Source: JBHJOF01 sp050330055
Lineage (GTDB): Bacteria > Pseudomonadota > Alphaproteobacteria > Kiloniellales > JAKSDN01
Reading direction: 5' to 3'
NCBI GenBank assembly: GCA_050330055.1
Contig: JBHJOF010000085.1
Coordinates: 1-14,434 of the forward strand
DNA: 14,434 nucleotides
Shown: positions 1 through 8,035 of the stretch, piece by piece
Layout of the letters: each line of letters begins with the position of its first letter
How positions within the stretch are numbered: position 1 is the first letter of the stretch
Notes under the pieces: generated by a model
What the model was told of the DNA's origin: nothing
What the model saw: the letters and a program-made list of their open reading frames with translations, nothing else
The model's database searches: none
Position numbers and translations under genes: made by a program

Positions 1-3000
1 GAGCTGGAATTCGTCGGAAAGCGCGACGCCGATCTGCTCGGCCTGCAGCAGGTGCAGCAGTTGCGTCTGGTCCTCCAGGTTCGGACAGGCCGGATAGCCG
101 AAGGAGTAGCGCGAGCCGCGGTAGCCCTGCTGCAACAGCTTGTCCTTGTCGCGCGCGTCCTCGTGGCCAAAGCCGAGCTCGCCGCGGATGCGCTTGTGCA
201 CGTACTCGGCCAGCGCCTCGGCCAGCTCGACGCCCAGGCCGTGCAGGTAGAGATAGTCCTGATAGCGGTCCTCGGCGAACCACTCGCGCGCCACGTCGGA
301 GGCCGTCTGCCCGATGGTGACGATCTGCAGGCCGATGACGTCCTGCCGACCGCTCGCCCGGTCGCGCAGAAAGTCGGCGATGCAGAGCCCGCCGTCGCGC
401 GCTTGGCGCGGCAGGCTGAAGCGGGCGACCTCGCGCGCGCGATCCTCGGGGTCGAAGATCACCACGTCGTTGCCTTCCGCGTTGGCCGGCCAGTAGCCGT
501 AGACCGCCTGCGGCAGCAAAATATCTTGCTGCTTGGCGATCGCCAGCATGCGCTTCAAGACCGGGCGCAGCTCCTTGCGCGCCCAGGCCATGTAGTCCTT
601 CAGCGTGCGGCCCGACTTGCGGTAGCCCCAGTGGAACTGGAACAGCATGCGCTCGTTAAGGAAGGGCACCAGGGCATCGACCGGCACGCGGGCCAGCACG
701 CGCGGGCCCCAGAAGGGCGGCTCCGGCAGCGCGACGCCCTTGCTCAGCTCATCGCGGCGCAGGCGCAGTTCTTCGAGATCGACCGGGCGCTGGTCGGCGT
801 CGGCCGCCTTGCCCAGCGTGCGCCGGGTGGCCTTGCGCGGACCGGCGTGCTTGGCTTTGCGCTCGCTCACGTGCGCGTCGAAGCGGCCGGTCATGACCTT
901 GTCCATGAGCGAGAGGCCGTCGAAGGCGTCGCGCGCATAGGCGACGCGGCCGCAGGCATAGATCGCCGCGCAGTCGCCCTCGACGTAGTCGCGGGTCAGC
1001 GCCGCACCGCCCAGCAGCACCGGCAGCTCGACCGATTCCTTGCTCATGCGCTGCAGGTTCTCGCGCATGACCACGGTCGACTTGACCAGGAGGCCGCTCA
1101 TGCCGACGGCGTGCGCCTTGTGCTCCTGCACGGCGGCCAGGATGTTCTCGATCGGCTGCTTGATGCCCAGGTTGACCACGCGGTAGCCGTTGTTGGTGAG
1201 GATGATGTCGACCAGGTTCTTGCCGATGTCGTGCACGTCGCCCTTGACCGTGGCGAGCACGATGGTGCCCTTTTCCTGGCCCTCGACCTTCTCCATGTGC
1301 GGTTCGAGGTAGGCGACCGACGCCTTCATGGTCTCGGCCGACTGCAGCACGAAGGGAAGCTGCATCTTGCCGGCGCCGAACAGCTCGCCCACCACCTTCA
1401 TGCCGTCCAGCAGGTGGACGTTGATGATGTCGAGCGGCGGATGCTTGGCCAGCGCCTCGTCCAGGTCGGCGGTCAGGCCTTGGCGGTCACCGTCTATGAT
1501 GCGCTCCTTGAGACGGGTCTCGACGTCCTCGGCACGCTCGCGCTTTTTCGTGGCCTCGGCGCTGCGGCCCTCGAAGAGGGCGATGAAAGCCTGCAGCGGG
1601 TCGTAGCCCTCGCGCCGCCGGTCGTAGATCAGGTCCTCGGCGACCCGCGCCTCCTCCTCCGGTATGCGGTGCAGCGGCATGATCTTGGAGGGATGCACGA
1701 TGGCGCCGGTCAGGCCGCGCTTGATGGCGTGGTCGAGCATGACCGAATTCAGCACGTGACGAGCCGCCGGGTTGAGGCCGAAGGAGATGTTCGAGAGACC
1801 GAGGATGATCTGCACCTCGGACAGCTCGCGGGCGATCGCCTCGATCGCCTCCAGCGACCAGAGGCCGAGCTTGCGGTCGTCCTCGTTGCCGGTGCAGATG
1901 GTGAAGGTCAGCGGGTCGATGATCAGGTCCTGCGGCGGCAGCCCGAACTTGTTGCAGGCGAAGTCGTAGAGCCGCTTGGCGACCTCGACCTTGTGGTCGC
2001 GCTCCTTGGCCATGCCGCTCTCGTCGATGGTAAGGGCGATGACCGCGGAGCCGAACTTGCGCGCCAGGCGCAGCCGCGCCTCGGCCGGCGCCTCGCCGTC
2101 CTCGAAGTTGATCGAGTTCAGCACAGGCTTGCCGCCGTAGAGCTTCATCGCCGTTTCCAGCACCGGCAGCTCGGTCGAGTCGATGACCAGCGGCGCGTTG
2201 ACCGAGCCGCGCATGCGGCGCACCACCTCGGTCAGCTCCGCCGCCTCGTCACGCCCGACGAAGGCGGTGCAGACGTCGATGGCGTGCGCGCCCTCCTTGA
2301 CCTGCTCGACGCCCATGGCGACGCAGGCGTCCCAGTCGCCGGCCTCCTGCAGCTTGCGGAACTGGCGGCTGCCGTTGGCATTGCAGCGCTCGCCGATCGC
2401 GAGATAGGCGTTCTCCTGGCGGTACATGACCTCGCCGTAGAGCGAGGCCAGGCCCGGCATCCAGACCGACTGGCGCTCGCGTGGCGCGGGCCGCAGCCCC
2501 GTCTTGCCTTCCGCCTCGGCGCGGCGCCGCAGCATGGCGTCGAGTGCGGCGATGTGATCGGTCGTGGTGCCGCAGCAGCCGCCGATCATCGAGATGCCGT
2601 CCTCCTCGATGAAGCGGTCGAGCCAGCTCGCCAGCTCCTGCGGCGTCAAAGGATAGTGCGTCTGGCCATTGACCAGCTCGGGCAGGCCGGCGTTGGGCTG
2701 CACCGAGACCGGCCCCGGCCAGTTCTCGCCGAGCCAGGCCACGTGCGCCGCCATCTCCTGCGGGCCGGTGGCGCAGTTGAGCCCCATGATCGGCACGTCG
2801 AGGGCGCGCACCACGGTCGCCGCGGCGGCGATGTCGCTGCCGACCAAGAGCGTGCCGGTGGTCTCGACCGTGACCTGCACCAGGATCGGGATGTCGGCTC
2901 GTCCCGCCTTGGCCAGCGCCGCCTTGGCGCCGTTGACCGCCGCCTTGATCTGCAGCGGATCCTGACAGGTCTCGATCAGGATGGCGTCGGCGCCGCCGGC

Positions 3001-3441
3001 GACTAGGCCGGCGCACTGGGTGGTCAGCGCCTTTTCCAGGCTGTCGTAGTCGACGTGGCCGAGCGACGGCAGGCGCGTGCCGGGGCCGACCGAGCCAAGC
3101 ACGAAGCGGGTGCGCCCGTCGGTGAACTCTTCCGCCGCCTCGCGCGCCAGCTCGGCCGCCTTCCTGTTGATCTCGAAGGCCTGCTCGGCCAGCTCGAACT
3201 CGCCCAGCGTGATCGGCGAGCCGCCGAAGGAGTTGGTCTCCACTATGTCGGCGCCGGCCGCGTAGTAGCCGCGGTGGATCTCGCGCACCAGGTCGGGGCG
3301 CGACAGCACCAGCACCTCGGAGCAGTTCTCCTTGCCGCAGAAGTCGTGGTCGATGTGCAGGTCGAGCGACTGGATGCGGCTGCCCATGGCGCCGTCGCAG
3401 AGCAGGACCTGCTGCTTCAAGGCATCGAGGAAGCGGCTCAT
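1..3441 (-). CDS. metH: Cobalamin-dependent methionine synthase (C-terminus cut by window edge)
   Basis: Transfers a methyl group from 5-methyl-THF to homocysteine via enzyme-bound cobalamin to make methionine in the cytoplasm. 1147 residues are visible in one open frame. The visible end, DEFQL, lies just after the reactivation motif, so probably only a few tens of residues are missing. Domains in order: homocysteine-binding (about 1-320) with zinc ligands C223 (GLNCATGP) and C289/C290 (GGCCGT); pterin-binding from about 349 (IGERCNANGS); cobalamin-binding with the DVHDIG motif, axial ligand H737; AdoMet reactivation domain with R1111 and GYPACP (1115-1120). All key residues are present. The ATG lies one base after the metF stop, and an AGGAG inside the metF 3' end, 12 nt upstream, supports this start. 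This implies translational coupling to metF. Function and start are very secure. Confidence 0.97.
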   Translation of the reverse strand, partial: MSRFLDALKQQVLLCDGAMGSRIQSLDLHIDHDFCGKENCSEVLVLSRPDLVREIHRGYYAAGADIVETNSFGGSPITLGEFELAEQAFEINRKAAELAREAAEEFTDGRTRFVLGSVGPGTRLPSLGHVDYDSLEKALTTQCAGLVAGGADAILIETCQDPLQIKAAVNGAKAALAKAGRADIPILVQVTVETTGTLLVGSDIAAAATVVRALDVPIMGLNCATGPQEMAAHVAWLGENWPGPVSVQPNAGLPELVNGQTHYPLTPQELASWLDRFIEEDGISMIGGCCGTTTDHIAALDAMLRRRAEAEGKTGLRPAPRERQSVWMPGLASLYGEVMYRQENAYLAIGERCNANGSRQFRKLQEAGDWDACVAMGVEQVKEGAHAIDVCTAFVGRDEAAELTEVVRRMRGSVNAPLVIDSTELPVLETAMKLYGGKPVLNSINFEDGEAPAEARLRLARKFGSAVIALTIDESGMAKERDHKVEVAKRLYDFACNKFGLPPQDLIIDPLTFTICTGNEDDRKLGLWSLEAIEAIARELSEVQIILGLSNISFGLNPAARHVLNSVMLDHAIKRGLTGAIVHPSKIMPLHRIPEEEARVAEDLIYDRRREGYDPLQAFIALFEGRSAEATKKRERAEDVETRLKERIIDGDRQGLTADLDEALAKHPPLDIINVHLLDGMKVVGELFGAGKMQLPFVLQSAETMKASVAYLEPHMEKVEGQEKGTIVLATVKGDVHDIGKNLVDIILTNNGYRVVNLGIKQPIENILAAVQEHKAHAVGMSGLLVKSTVVMRENLQRMSKESVELPVLLGGAALTRDYVEGDCAAIYACGRVAYARDAFDGLSLMDKVMTGRFDAHVSERKAKHAGPRKATRRTLGKAADADQRPVDLEELRLRRDELSKGVALPEPPFWGPRVLARVPVDALVPFLNERMLFQFHWGYRKSGRTLKDYMAWARKELRPVLKRMLAIAKQQDILLPQAVYGYWPANAEGNDVVIFDPEDRAREVARFSLPRQARDGGLCIADFLRDRASGRQDVIGLQIVTIGQTASDVAREWFAEDRYQDYLYLHGLGVELAEALAEYVHKRIRGELGFGHEDARDKDKLLQQGYRGSRYSFGYPACPNLEDQTQLLHLLQAEQIGVALSDEFQL

Positions 3442-3442
3442 G

Positions 3443-4393
3443 TCAGCGGGCAGCTCCTAAGCGTGGCACGTCGAAGGCAGTGATCGGGATCGGCGCCTGC
3501 AAGAGGCGGCAGATCGCCACGGTCAGCTCGGCCTTGTTCAGGGTGTAGAAGTGGAACTCCTCGACGCCCTGCATCTGCAGCTGGCGGCAGAGCTCGGCGC
3601 CGGCCACGGCCGAGACCAGCGCCCGCGTGTCGGGATCGTCCTGCAGGCCCTCGAACAGCGCGGCCAGCCAGTCGGGGATCGCGGCCTGGCACTTGCGGGC
3701 GATCTCCGCCGTGCGGGCGAAGTTGGTGATCGGCAGGATGCCGGGCACGATGGGCGCGGTGATGCCGGCAGCACGGGCGCGGTCGACGAAGCGCAGGTAG
3801 CACTCCGGATCGAAGAAGAACTGGGTGATGGCGCGGTTGGCCCCGGCGTCGAGCTTGCGCTTCAGGTTGTCCAGGTCGGACTCGGCGTCGAGCGCCTGGG
3901 GATGCACCTCGGGATAGGCGGCGACCGATATCTCGAAGTCGGCGACGCGCCTCAGTCCGGCGACCAGGTCGGCGCCGTAGGCATAGCCGCCCGGATGCGG
4001 CTCGTAGGCGCCGCTCATACCGCCGGGCGGATCGCCGCGCAGGGCGACGATGTGGCGCACGCCGGCCTCCCAGTAGGAGCGGGCGATGGCGTCGATCTCC
4101 TCGCGCGTGGCGGCCACGCAGGTCAGGTGTGCCGCCGGCTCGAGCGCCGTCTCCTTGCGGATGCGGCCGACCAGGCGGTGGGTGCGCTCGCGCGTGCTGC
4201 CGCCGGCGCCGTAGGTGACCGAGACGAAGCGTGGGCTGAGCGGCTCCAGCTTGTTGATCTCGAGCCAGAGCTTCTCCTCCATCTCCGGCGACTTGGGCGG
4301 GAAGAACTCGAAGGAGACGGCGAAGCTGCGCGTCCGCTCGCGCTCGGCCAGCGCTGCGGCGGCGCGGGCGATCTGGGGTTGCAGGCTGAACAT
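3443..4393 (-). CDS. metF: 5,10-methylenetetrahydrofolate reductase
   Basis: 316 residues, normal for bacterial MetF. This flavoenzyme reduces 5,10-methylene-THF to 5-methyl-THF, the methyl donor for MetH encoded next. Visible motifs are SFEFFPPK with catalytic Glu E29, VTYGAGGS (59-66), LRGDPP with D121, AAYPEVHP (158-165, flavin/folate site) and ITQFFFD with Q191, so the TIM-barrel active site looks complete. The ATG at 4393 is preceded by AAGGAG six nt upstream, inside the 17-nt gap after the sahR stop. The same frame stays open far upstream through sahR out of register, but nothing there looks like MetF. It is the middle gene of sahR-metF-metH and is expected to be derepressed with it when S-adenosylhomocysteine rises. 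Confidence 0.97.
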   Translation of the reverse strand: MFSLQPQIARAAAALAERERTRSFAVSFEFFPPKSPEMEEKLWLEINKLEPLSPRFVSVTYGAGGSTRERTHRLVGRIRKETALEPAAHLTCVAATREEIDAIARSYWEAGVRHIVALRGDPPGGMSGAYEPHPGGYAYGADLVAGLRRVADFEISVAAYPEVHPQALDAESDLDNLKRKLDAGANRAITQFFFDPECYLRFVDRARAAGITAPIVPGILPITNFARTAEIARKCQAAIPDWLAALFEGLQDDPDTRALVSAVAGAELCRQLQMQGVEEFHFYTLNKAELTVAICRLLQAPIPITAFDVPRLGAAR

Positions 4394-4410
4394 CGCGCGC
4401 TCCTTCTTTC

Positions 4411-5355
4411 TTACGCGGCGGCTGCGTTGGCGGCGCGCGCGGCGCTCCAGATCATCACGGTCAGGCCGTCGCCCGGCAGGGCCGTGGACTTGCGCGCCTG
4501 CAGGCCGGCGGCGGCGAACCACTCGGCCACCTCGCTCTCGGCGAAGCCGAGCCAGCGGTGCGCGTGTTCGCGGCGCAGGAAGTCGTGCTGGTGCTCGGCG
4601 AAGTCGACCAGCACCAGCCGGCCGCCGGGCCGCAGCACGCGCGCCGCCTCGCGCACCACCGCGGCCGGGTGCTCGGCGTAGTGCAGCACCTGGTGGATGA
4701 CCACCGCGTCGAACGAGGCGCTGGCCAGCGGCAGCTGATACATGTCGGCCTGGCGCACCATGCAGTTGCGCAGCCGCGCCTGCTCCAGCTTGGAGCGCGC
4801 CACCAGCAGCATCTCGTGCGACAGGTCGATGCCGACGGCGCGGCCGACGCGCGGCCCGAGAATCTCGATGACGCGGCCGGTGCCGGTGCCGATGTCGAGC
4901 AGATCGCGCGCCGTGCCGGCCGGGAACAGCGCCAGCAGCTGGCGCTCGACCTCGGCGTCGTCGACGTAGCGCGAGCGGATCTTGTCCCACTCGGAGGCAT
5001 TGCGGCGGAAGTAGTCGGCGGCGCGCTGGGCCCGCGCGGCGACGATGGCCTCCAGGCGCTCGAAGTCGAGGGCGAGCTGGGCGTCGTCGGCCGGCAGGGC
5101 GTCCACCAGGCTGCGCGCCAGCTCGGCCGCGGCACCCGCCGAGGCCAGGCGGAAATAGGCCCAGGCGCCCTCGCGCTGGCGCTCCAGCAGGCCGGCGTCG
5201 CAGAGCAGCTTCAAGTGGCGCGAGACCCGCGGCTGGCTCTGGCCGAGAATCTGGGTCAGGTCGGAGACCGTCAGGTCGCTGTGGGCGCAGAGCGCCAGCA
5301 GGCGCAGCCGGGTCGGCTCGGCCACCGCTTTCAGGGCCGTCAGCAGGGCATCCAT
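4411..5355 (-). CDS. sahR: ArsR-family HTH / SAM-methyltransferase fusion regulator, SahR type
   Basis: 314 residues. The N-terminus is an ArsR winged helix (about 5-75; recognition region QSQPRVSRHLKLL, 39-51). The C-terminus is a class I methyltransferase fold (about 120-305) with motif I DIGTGTG (154-160), an acidic residue after beta-2 (D177) and LRPGG (241-245). No metal-binding CxC typical of arsenic sensors is seen in the HTH domain. Published SahR regulators have this architecture: the methylase-like domain senses S-adenosylhomocysteine and the HTH represses SAM-cycle genes. Location directly upstream of metF and metH, with a palindrome in its own promoter, fits that role. ATG at 5355 has GAGAGG eight nt upstream. 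Residual methyltransferase activity cannot be excluded. The symbol rests on architecture and context, not on an alignment. Confidence 0.85.
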   Translation of the reverse strand: MDALLTALKAVAEPTRLRLLALCAHSDLTVSDLTQILGQSQPRVSRHLKLLCDAGLLERQREGAWAYFRLASAGAAAELARSLVDALPADDAQLALDFERLEAIVAARAQRAADYFRRNASEWDKIRSRYVDDAEVERQLLALFPAGTARDLLDIGTGTGRVIEILGPRVGRAVGIDLSHEMLLVARSKLEQARLRNCMVRQADMYQLPLASASFDAVVIHQVLHYAEHPAAVVREAARVLRPGGRLVLVDFAEHQHDFLRREHAHRWLGFAESEVAEWFAAAGLQARKSTALPGDGLTVMIWSAARAANAAAA

Positions 5356-5404
5356 CGGGGCTGCCTCTCACTCCAGGGGGTCGTCAGGCTAGGCGACATG
5401 CCTT

Positions 5405-5434
5405 AATAAACATATAAAGATATCTTTATGTCAA
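5405..5434 (-). promoter_or_regulatory. Likely promoter of the sahR-metF-metH operon
   Basis: On the minus strand a perfect -35 hexamer, TTGACA (5434-5429), is followed after 17-18 bases by AT-rich GTTTATT (5411-5405), a weak -10. The operator palindrome fills the spacer. The leader to the sahR ATG would be roughly 45 nt. No SAM riboswitch-like structure was seen in it. Confidence 0.55.
5412..5431 (-). promoter_or_regulatory. Candidate SahR operator
   Basis: The 16 bases 5414-5429 (ATAAAGATATCTTTAT) form a perfect palindrome, with one further matching pair at 5412/5431. It lies 57 nt upstream of the sahR start in a very AT-rich patch of GC-rich DNA. It falls between a TTGACA and an AT-rich -10 region on the minus strand, so bound repressor would block RNA polymerase. 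From memory, predicted SahR sites are AT-rich palindromes of this kind. It could also influence the divergent phosphoesterase gene. Confidence 0.75.
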
Positions 5435-5592
5435 GGGTCAATTGAGGAAGCAGTCCCCGATTTCGCCTGGGTTCGAGCGGGTCTTGCCGGCCCCCTGGTG
5501 CGCCGCGCAAGCTGGCAAGGAGCGCAGCGGGACCCATGTAAGGGAGACCCGCCCGACGGGGACGGCGCCGAGGCGGAAAGGAAGCGGCCACC

Positions 5593-6363
5593 ATGCTGAT
5601 CGCCCAGATCACCGACCTGCACGCCGGCTGGCGCGTCGATAGGCCCGGCTTCTCGGTCGACACCACGGCGCGCGTCGAGCGCGCGGTCGATCATCTGAAC
5701 GGCCTCGACCCGCGGCCGGACCTGGTGCTGGCCACCGGCGACCTGACCCGCGACGCCCAGCGCGCCGAATACGAGGCGCTGAAGGCGGCGCTCGACCGAC
5801 TGGTCATGCCGGTCTTCCTCATGACCGGCAATCACGACGACCGGGACCTGATCCGCAGCGTCTTCGCCGAGCACCGCTATCTGCCGGCCGAAGGCTTCCT
5901 CAACTACACGCTGGAGGACTGGCCGCTGCGCATCGTGGCGCTCGACACCCTGGTTCCGGGCGAGACCGGCGGCGCGCTCTGCGACGCGCGCCTCGCCTGG
6001 CTCGAGGCCGCGCTGGCGGCGGCCCCGGAGCGGCCGACCCTGATCGCCCTGCACCACCCGCCCTTCGAGACCGGCCTGCCCTTCTTCGACGGCATCGGGC
6101 TATCCGGCGGCGAGGCCATGGGCGCCATCGTGGCGCGCCACGCCCAGGTCGAGGCCGTGCTCTGCGGCCACGTGCACCGCGAGGTCACGCTGCGCTGGCA
6201 CGGCACCGTCGTCTCGGTCACGCCGAGCGCCAGCTACCAATATTCCCTGGAGCTACGCGAGGACCACTCGCCGCACCCGATCGACGAACCGCCGGCCTGC
6301 CGCCTCTGCCACTGGCGCGCCGGCGTCGGGCTGGTTTCGCACCTGAGCTATATCCCGCAGTAG
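5593..6363 (+). CDS. Calcineurin-like metallophosphoesterase (Icc/CpdA/GpdQ-like class III phosphodiesterase)
   Basis: 256 residues with every motif of the di-metal phosphoesterase fold: DLH (D8, H10), TGDLT (D50), TGNHDD (N80, H81), LHHPP (H154, H155) and CGHVHR (H193, H195). Length and motif spacing fit the class III cyclic nucleotide phosphodiesterase / glycerophosphodiesterase group (CpdA, Rv0805, GpdQ). It should hydrolyse a phosphodiester using two metal ions, but the substrate (cAMP, glycerophosphodiester or other) cannot be read from the sequence. No signal peptide is visible, so it is probably cytoplasmic. ATG has AAGGAA nine nt upstream. The gene is divergent from sahR across 237 nt containing the operator and converges with the small four-cysteine gene. 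Family assignment is secure; the specific name is left open. Confidence 0.9.
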   Translation: MLIAQITDLHAGWRVDRPGFSVDTTARVERAVDHLNGLDPRPDLVLATGDLTRDAQRAEYEALKAALDRLVMPVFLMTGNHDDRDLIRSVFAEHRYLPAEGFLNYTLEDWPLRIVALDTLVPGETGGALCDARLAWLEAALAAAPERPTLIALHHPPFETGLPFFDGIGLSGGEAMGAIVARHAQVEAVLCGHVHREVTLRWHGTVVSVTPSASYQYSLELREDHSPHPIDEPPACRLCHWRAGVGLVSHLSYIPQ

Positions 6364-6382
6364 GCGGTCCGGACGCGGCGTT

Positions 6383-6601
6383 TCAAACACTCACTTCCGG
6401 GCCGCTCTGTGCCGCGCGCCAGCGCTTCAGCTCCTCGACCGTCTTGAGGCGGCGCGGGCAGCTTTCCCATTCGCCCTGCGAGCAGACCAGCTTGCGGCAG
6501 TCGAACTCGCAGCGCGCCATCTCGTCCGGCACGTCCTGGATAATCTGACCGGCCAGCCAGTTGGCCGCGCGCTTCAGCGGGACCTCGATCGCCTTGTGCA
6601 T
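6383..6601 (-). CDS. Small four-cysteine protein, unknown function
   Basis: 72 residues with a compact cysteine pattern, C31-x3-C35-x4-C40-x7-C48, between an amphipathic N-terminal stretch (LKRAANWLAGQI) and a charged C-terminal helix (VEELKRWRAA). There is no signal peptide, so the cysteines probably bind a metal (zinc or an iron-sulfur cluster) in the cytoplasm. I half-recognise the CEFDCRK...QGEWE..C pattern from small hypothetical proteins of alphaproteobacteria, but know of no assigned function. The ATG at 6601 has GAGGG four nt upstream. An in-frame GTG at 6634 would add 11 residues and is less likely. It lies 138 nt downstream of encapsulin on the same strand, with a TTGA-N6-TCAA box in the gap, so it may have its own oxygen-responsive promoter while also being readable from the encapsulin operon. 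Confidence 0.7.
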   Translation of the reverse strand: MHKAIEVPLKRAANWLAGQIIQDVPDEMARCEFDCRKLVCSQGEWESCPRRLKTVEELKRWRAAQSGPEVSV

Positions 6602-6697
6602 GGCACCCTCGCTTGCGTGGCGCGTTCCCGGCACGCTCTGCCTCGGGTTCAGGCCACTAATGCGAGGCTATTCTGCCCCAGGGCGCGCCGCCTGCCG

Positions 6698-6711
6698 TTG
6701 ACCTGTGTCAA
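6698..6711 (-). promoter_or_regulatory. Candidate FNR/FixK-type box
   Basis: TTGACCTGTGTCAA matches the TTGA-N6-TCAA core of FNR/FixK-family sites and is a perfect 5+5 inverted repeat around a 4-base centre. If it works as a class II site (centre at -41.5), transcription on the minus strand would start near 6663. CAGAAT at 6675-6670 then falls in the -10 position. It lies 97 nt upstream of the four-cysteine gene start. One such match can occur by chance. Confidence 0.4.
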
Positions 6712-6739
6712 TCGGCGATCGAGGGCGAGCCCCGCGCGG

Positions 6740-7564
6740 CTACTTCTTCCCCTTGGCGGCCCGGTAGGAGAGCGGCACCGCCGCTTCGGCCGCCAGCACG
6801 CGGAAAGTGAAGCTCTCCTGCAGATAGAGCCGCACCGCCGTGGCGCTGTGGTCGAGATAGCCGATCGAAAAATCCTGGCCGACGGTCAGCTCGAAGTCGC
6901 CGCCGCGCAGCGACAGCACGGCGGCGCCGTCCACCGCCGGGGCCCAGACCGCCGGCCCGTCGAGCAGCCGCAGCACGTGGTCGAAGACGCGGTAGCCCCC
7001 GGCCGTCGTGGTTTCGGTCAGGCCGGTGTAGCAGCGCGGCCCCAGCGCGATGCCGTAGGGCCCGGCCACGCCCGCCTTGCGCAGCTTGCTGAGCGCCTCG
7101 GCCACGACGACGGGATAGCGCGCGTAGTCGTCGGTCAGGGTGAGCGTGTCATGCTCGGCGGCCTGGCCGATCCCCTCGATGCCGCCGGCCGCATAGCCGT
7201 GGAAGATCGCACCGTCCTCGGCCATGGCGATGGTCCGGGCGGCCTCGACCACCGGCTGCAGGTCGGCGTCCTTGCCGCCGCGCTCGACCGCCTCGAGCTC
7301 TCGCCGCGACAGTTCGAAGGGCACGCGCAGCTCGACCAGGGGCTGGACGCGCCGGCTGCGGACCTCGACGCCGTCGCGCGGCGGCTGCTTGACGGGCTCG
7401 CTGCGTCCGAGATTGACCGCCGAGGCGTCCCAGCCCAGGGGGCCGACGAAGTCGACCAGCTTGCGCCCGGCCAGCGTCAGCTTGAGCGTGCGCCGCGCCT
7501 CCTCGTCGATCTCGTCCCAGGCGGCCGCCGAGATCGGCGCCAGGTCGCGCAAAAGGTCATTCAT
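6740..7564 (-). CDS. Encapsulin shell protein (family 1, linocin-M18-like)
   Basis: 274 residues with the HK97-like encapsulin fold, recognisable from the N-terminus (NDLLRDLAPISAAAWDEID...), the P-domain start (GRKLVDFVGPLGW), the E-loop region and AGPYGIALGPRCYTG / GGYRVFDHVLRL / VGQDFSIGYLDH in the later half. The length is typical of 60-mer T=1 shells. It self-assembles into a protein compartment and captures EncFtn by that protein's C-terminal peptide. ATG is 7 nt after the encFtn stop and uses the AAGGAG overlapping the end of encFtn, so the two are translationally linked with cargo made first. The C-terminal tail (AAKGKK) is basic; in this family the C-terminus lies on the shell exterior. 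The frame is intact. Confidence 0.95.
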   Translation of the reverse strand: MNDLLRDLAPISAAAWDEIDEEARRTLKLTLAGRKLVDFVGPLGWDASAVNLGRSEPVKQPPRDGVEVRSRRVQPLVELRVPFELSRRELEAVERGGKDADLQPVVEAARTIAMAEDGAIFHGYAAGGIEGIGQAAEHDTLTLTDDYARYPVVVAEALSKLRKAGVAGPYGIALGPRCYTGLTETTTAGGYRVFDHVLRLLDGPAVWAPAVDGAAVLSLRGGDFELTVGQDFSIGYLDHSATAVRLYLQESFTFRVLAAEAAVPLSYRAAKGKK

Positions 7565-7571
7565 CGCTGGC

Positions 7572-7940
7572 TTACTCCTTCAGGCTGCCGATGCCGAGCG
7601 AGCCGTCGCCGGCCGCCGTGCCGGCTTCGCTCTCATGCTCCGCTTCCTCGATTCCCAGGATGTCCCCCTCGGTGAAGAGGTAGGTCTTGAGCATCTCGTC
7701 GAGCGCCGCGTCGCGGCGGCGCAACCACTCGAGCACCATCGCCGCGTGCTCCTTCTCCTCGTCGCGATTGTGCGCCAGGATCGCCCGCAGCTCGGGATCG
7801 CCTGCGGCATCGACGCGCTGATCGTACCAGTCGACCGCCTCGAGCTCCTCCTGCAGCGACACGATCGCCCGATGCCGGTCGATCGTGTCCGGATTGAGTA
7901 CGCTTCGCTCCTCGTGGAGCGTCTCGCTGGCACCGGCCAT
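7572..7940 (-). CDS. Encapsulated ferritin (EncFtn), encapsulin cargo
   Basis: 122 residues, the size of R. rubrum EncFtn, with strong resemblance through the two-helix core (HRAIVSLQEELEAVDWYDQ; LAHNRDEEKEHAAMVLEWL). Residues matching the published ferroxidase centre are in place: E32, E62 and H65, with E31/E34 and W38 near the entry site. EncFtn protomers dimerise to build the di-iron centre and assemble as an annular decamer; they oxidise Fe(II) but need the shell to store mineral. After an acidic, Gly/Ala-rich linker (about 97-111) comes the loading peptide SLGIGSLKE (114-122), which docks in the shell interior. ATG at 7940 has AGGAGG ten nt upstream. This is the first gene of the encFtn-encapsulin operon, divergent from the capA-like gene. 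Iron-responsive control is plausible, but no clear Irr or Fur box was seen. Confidence 0.95.
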   Translation of the reverse strand: MAGASETLHEERSVLNPDTIDRHRAIVSLQEELEAVDWYDQRVDAAGDPELRAILAHNRDEEKEHAAMVLEWLRRRDAALDEMLKTYLFTEGDILGIEEAEHESEAGTAAGDGSLGIGSLKE

Positions 7941-8035
7941 TGCTTTACGTCCTCCTCATTGGATCAAAGGCGGTCGTCCGGGGTGCTATTGGTGCAGATC
8001 GGGCCCGAGGCTGACAAGCCCATGGCCGGACCAAG

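Noticed and set aside
52..3006. Very long plus-strand open frame (984 codons) opposite metH
   Set aside because: Protein is low-complexity (rich in A, R, L, D, V, H, Q) with no family character. It is the antisense artefact of GC-biased third positions of metH, whose domains are all intact on the minus strand.
4394..5371. Upstream in-frame extension of metF to a 642-residue protein
   Set aside because: The added part is the out-of-register reading of sahR, rich in R, P, A and G. MetF has a good RBS and a normal length from 4393.
5356..5592. SAM-type riboswitch upstream of the met operon
   Set aside because: The probable leader is only about 45 nt and shows no SAM-I/II-like pairing; control by the SahR operator explains the region.
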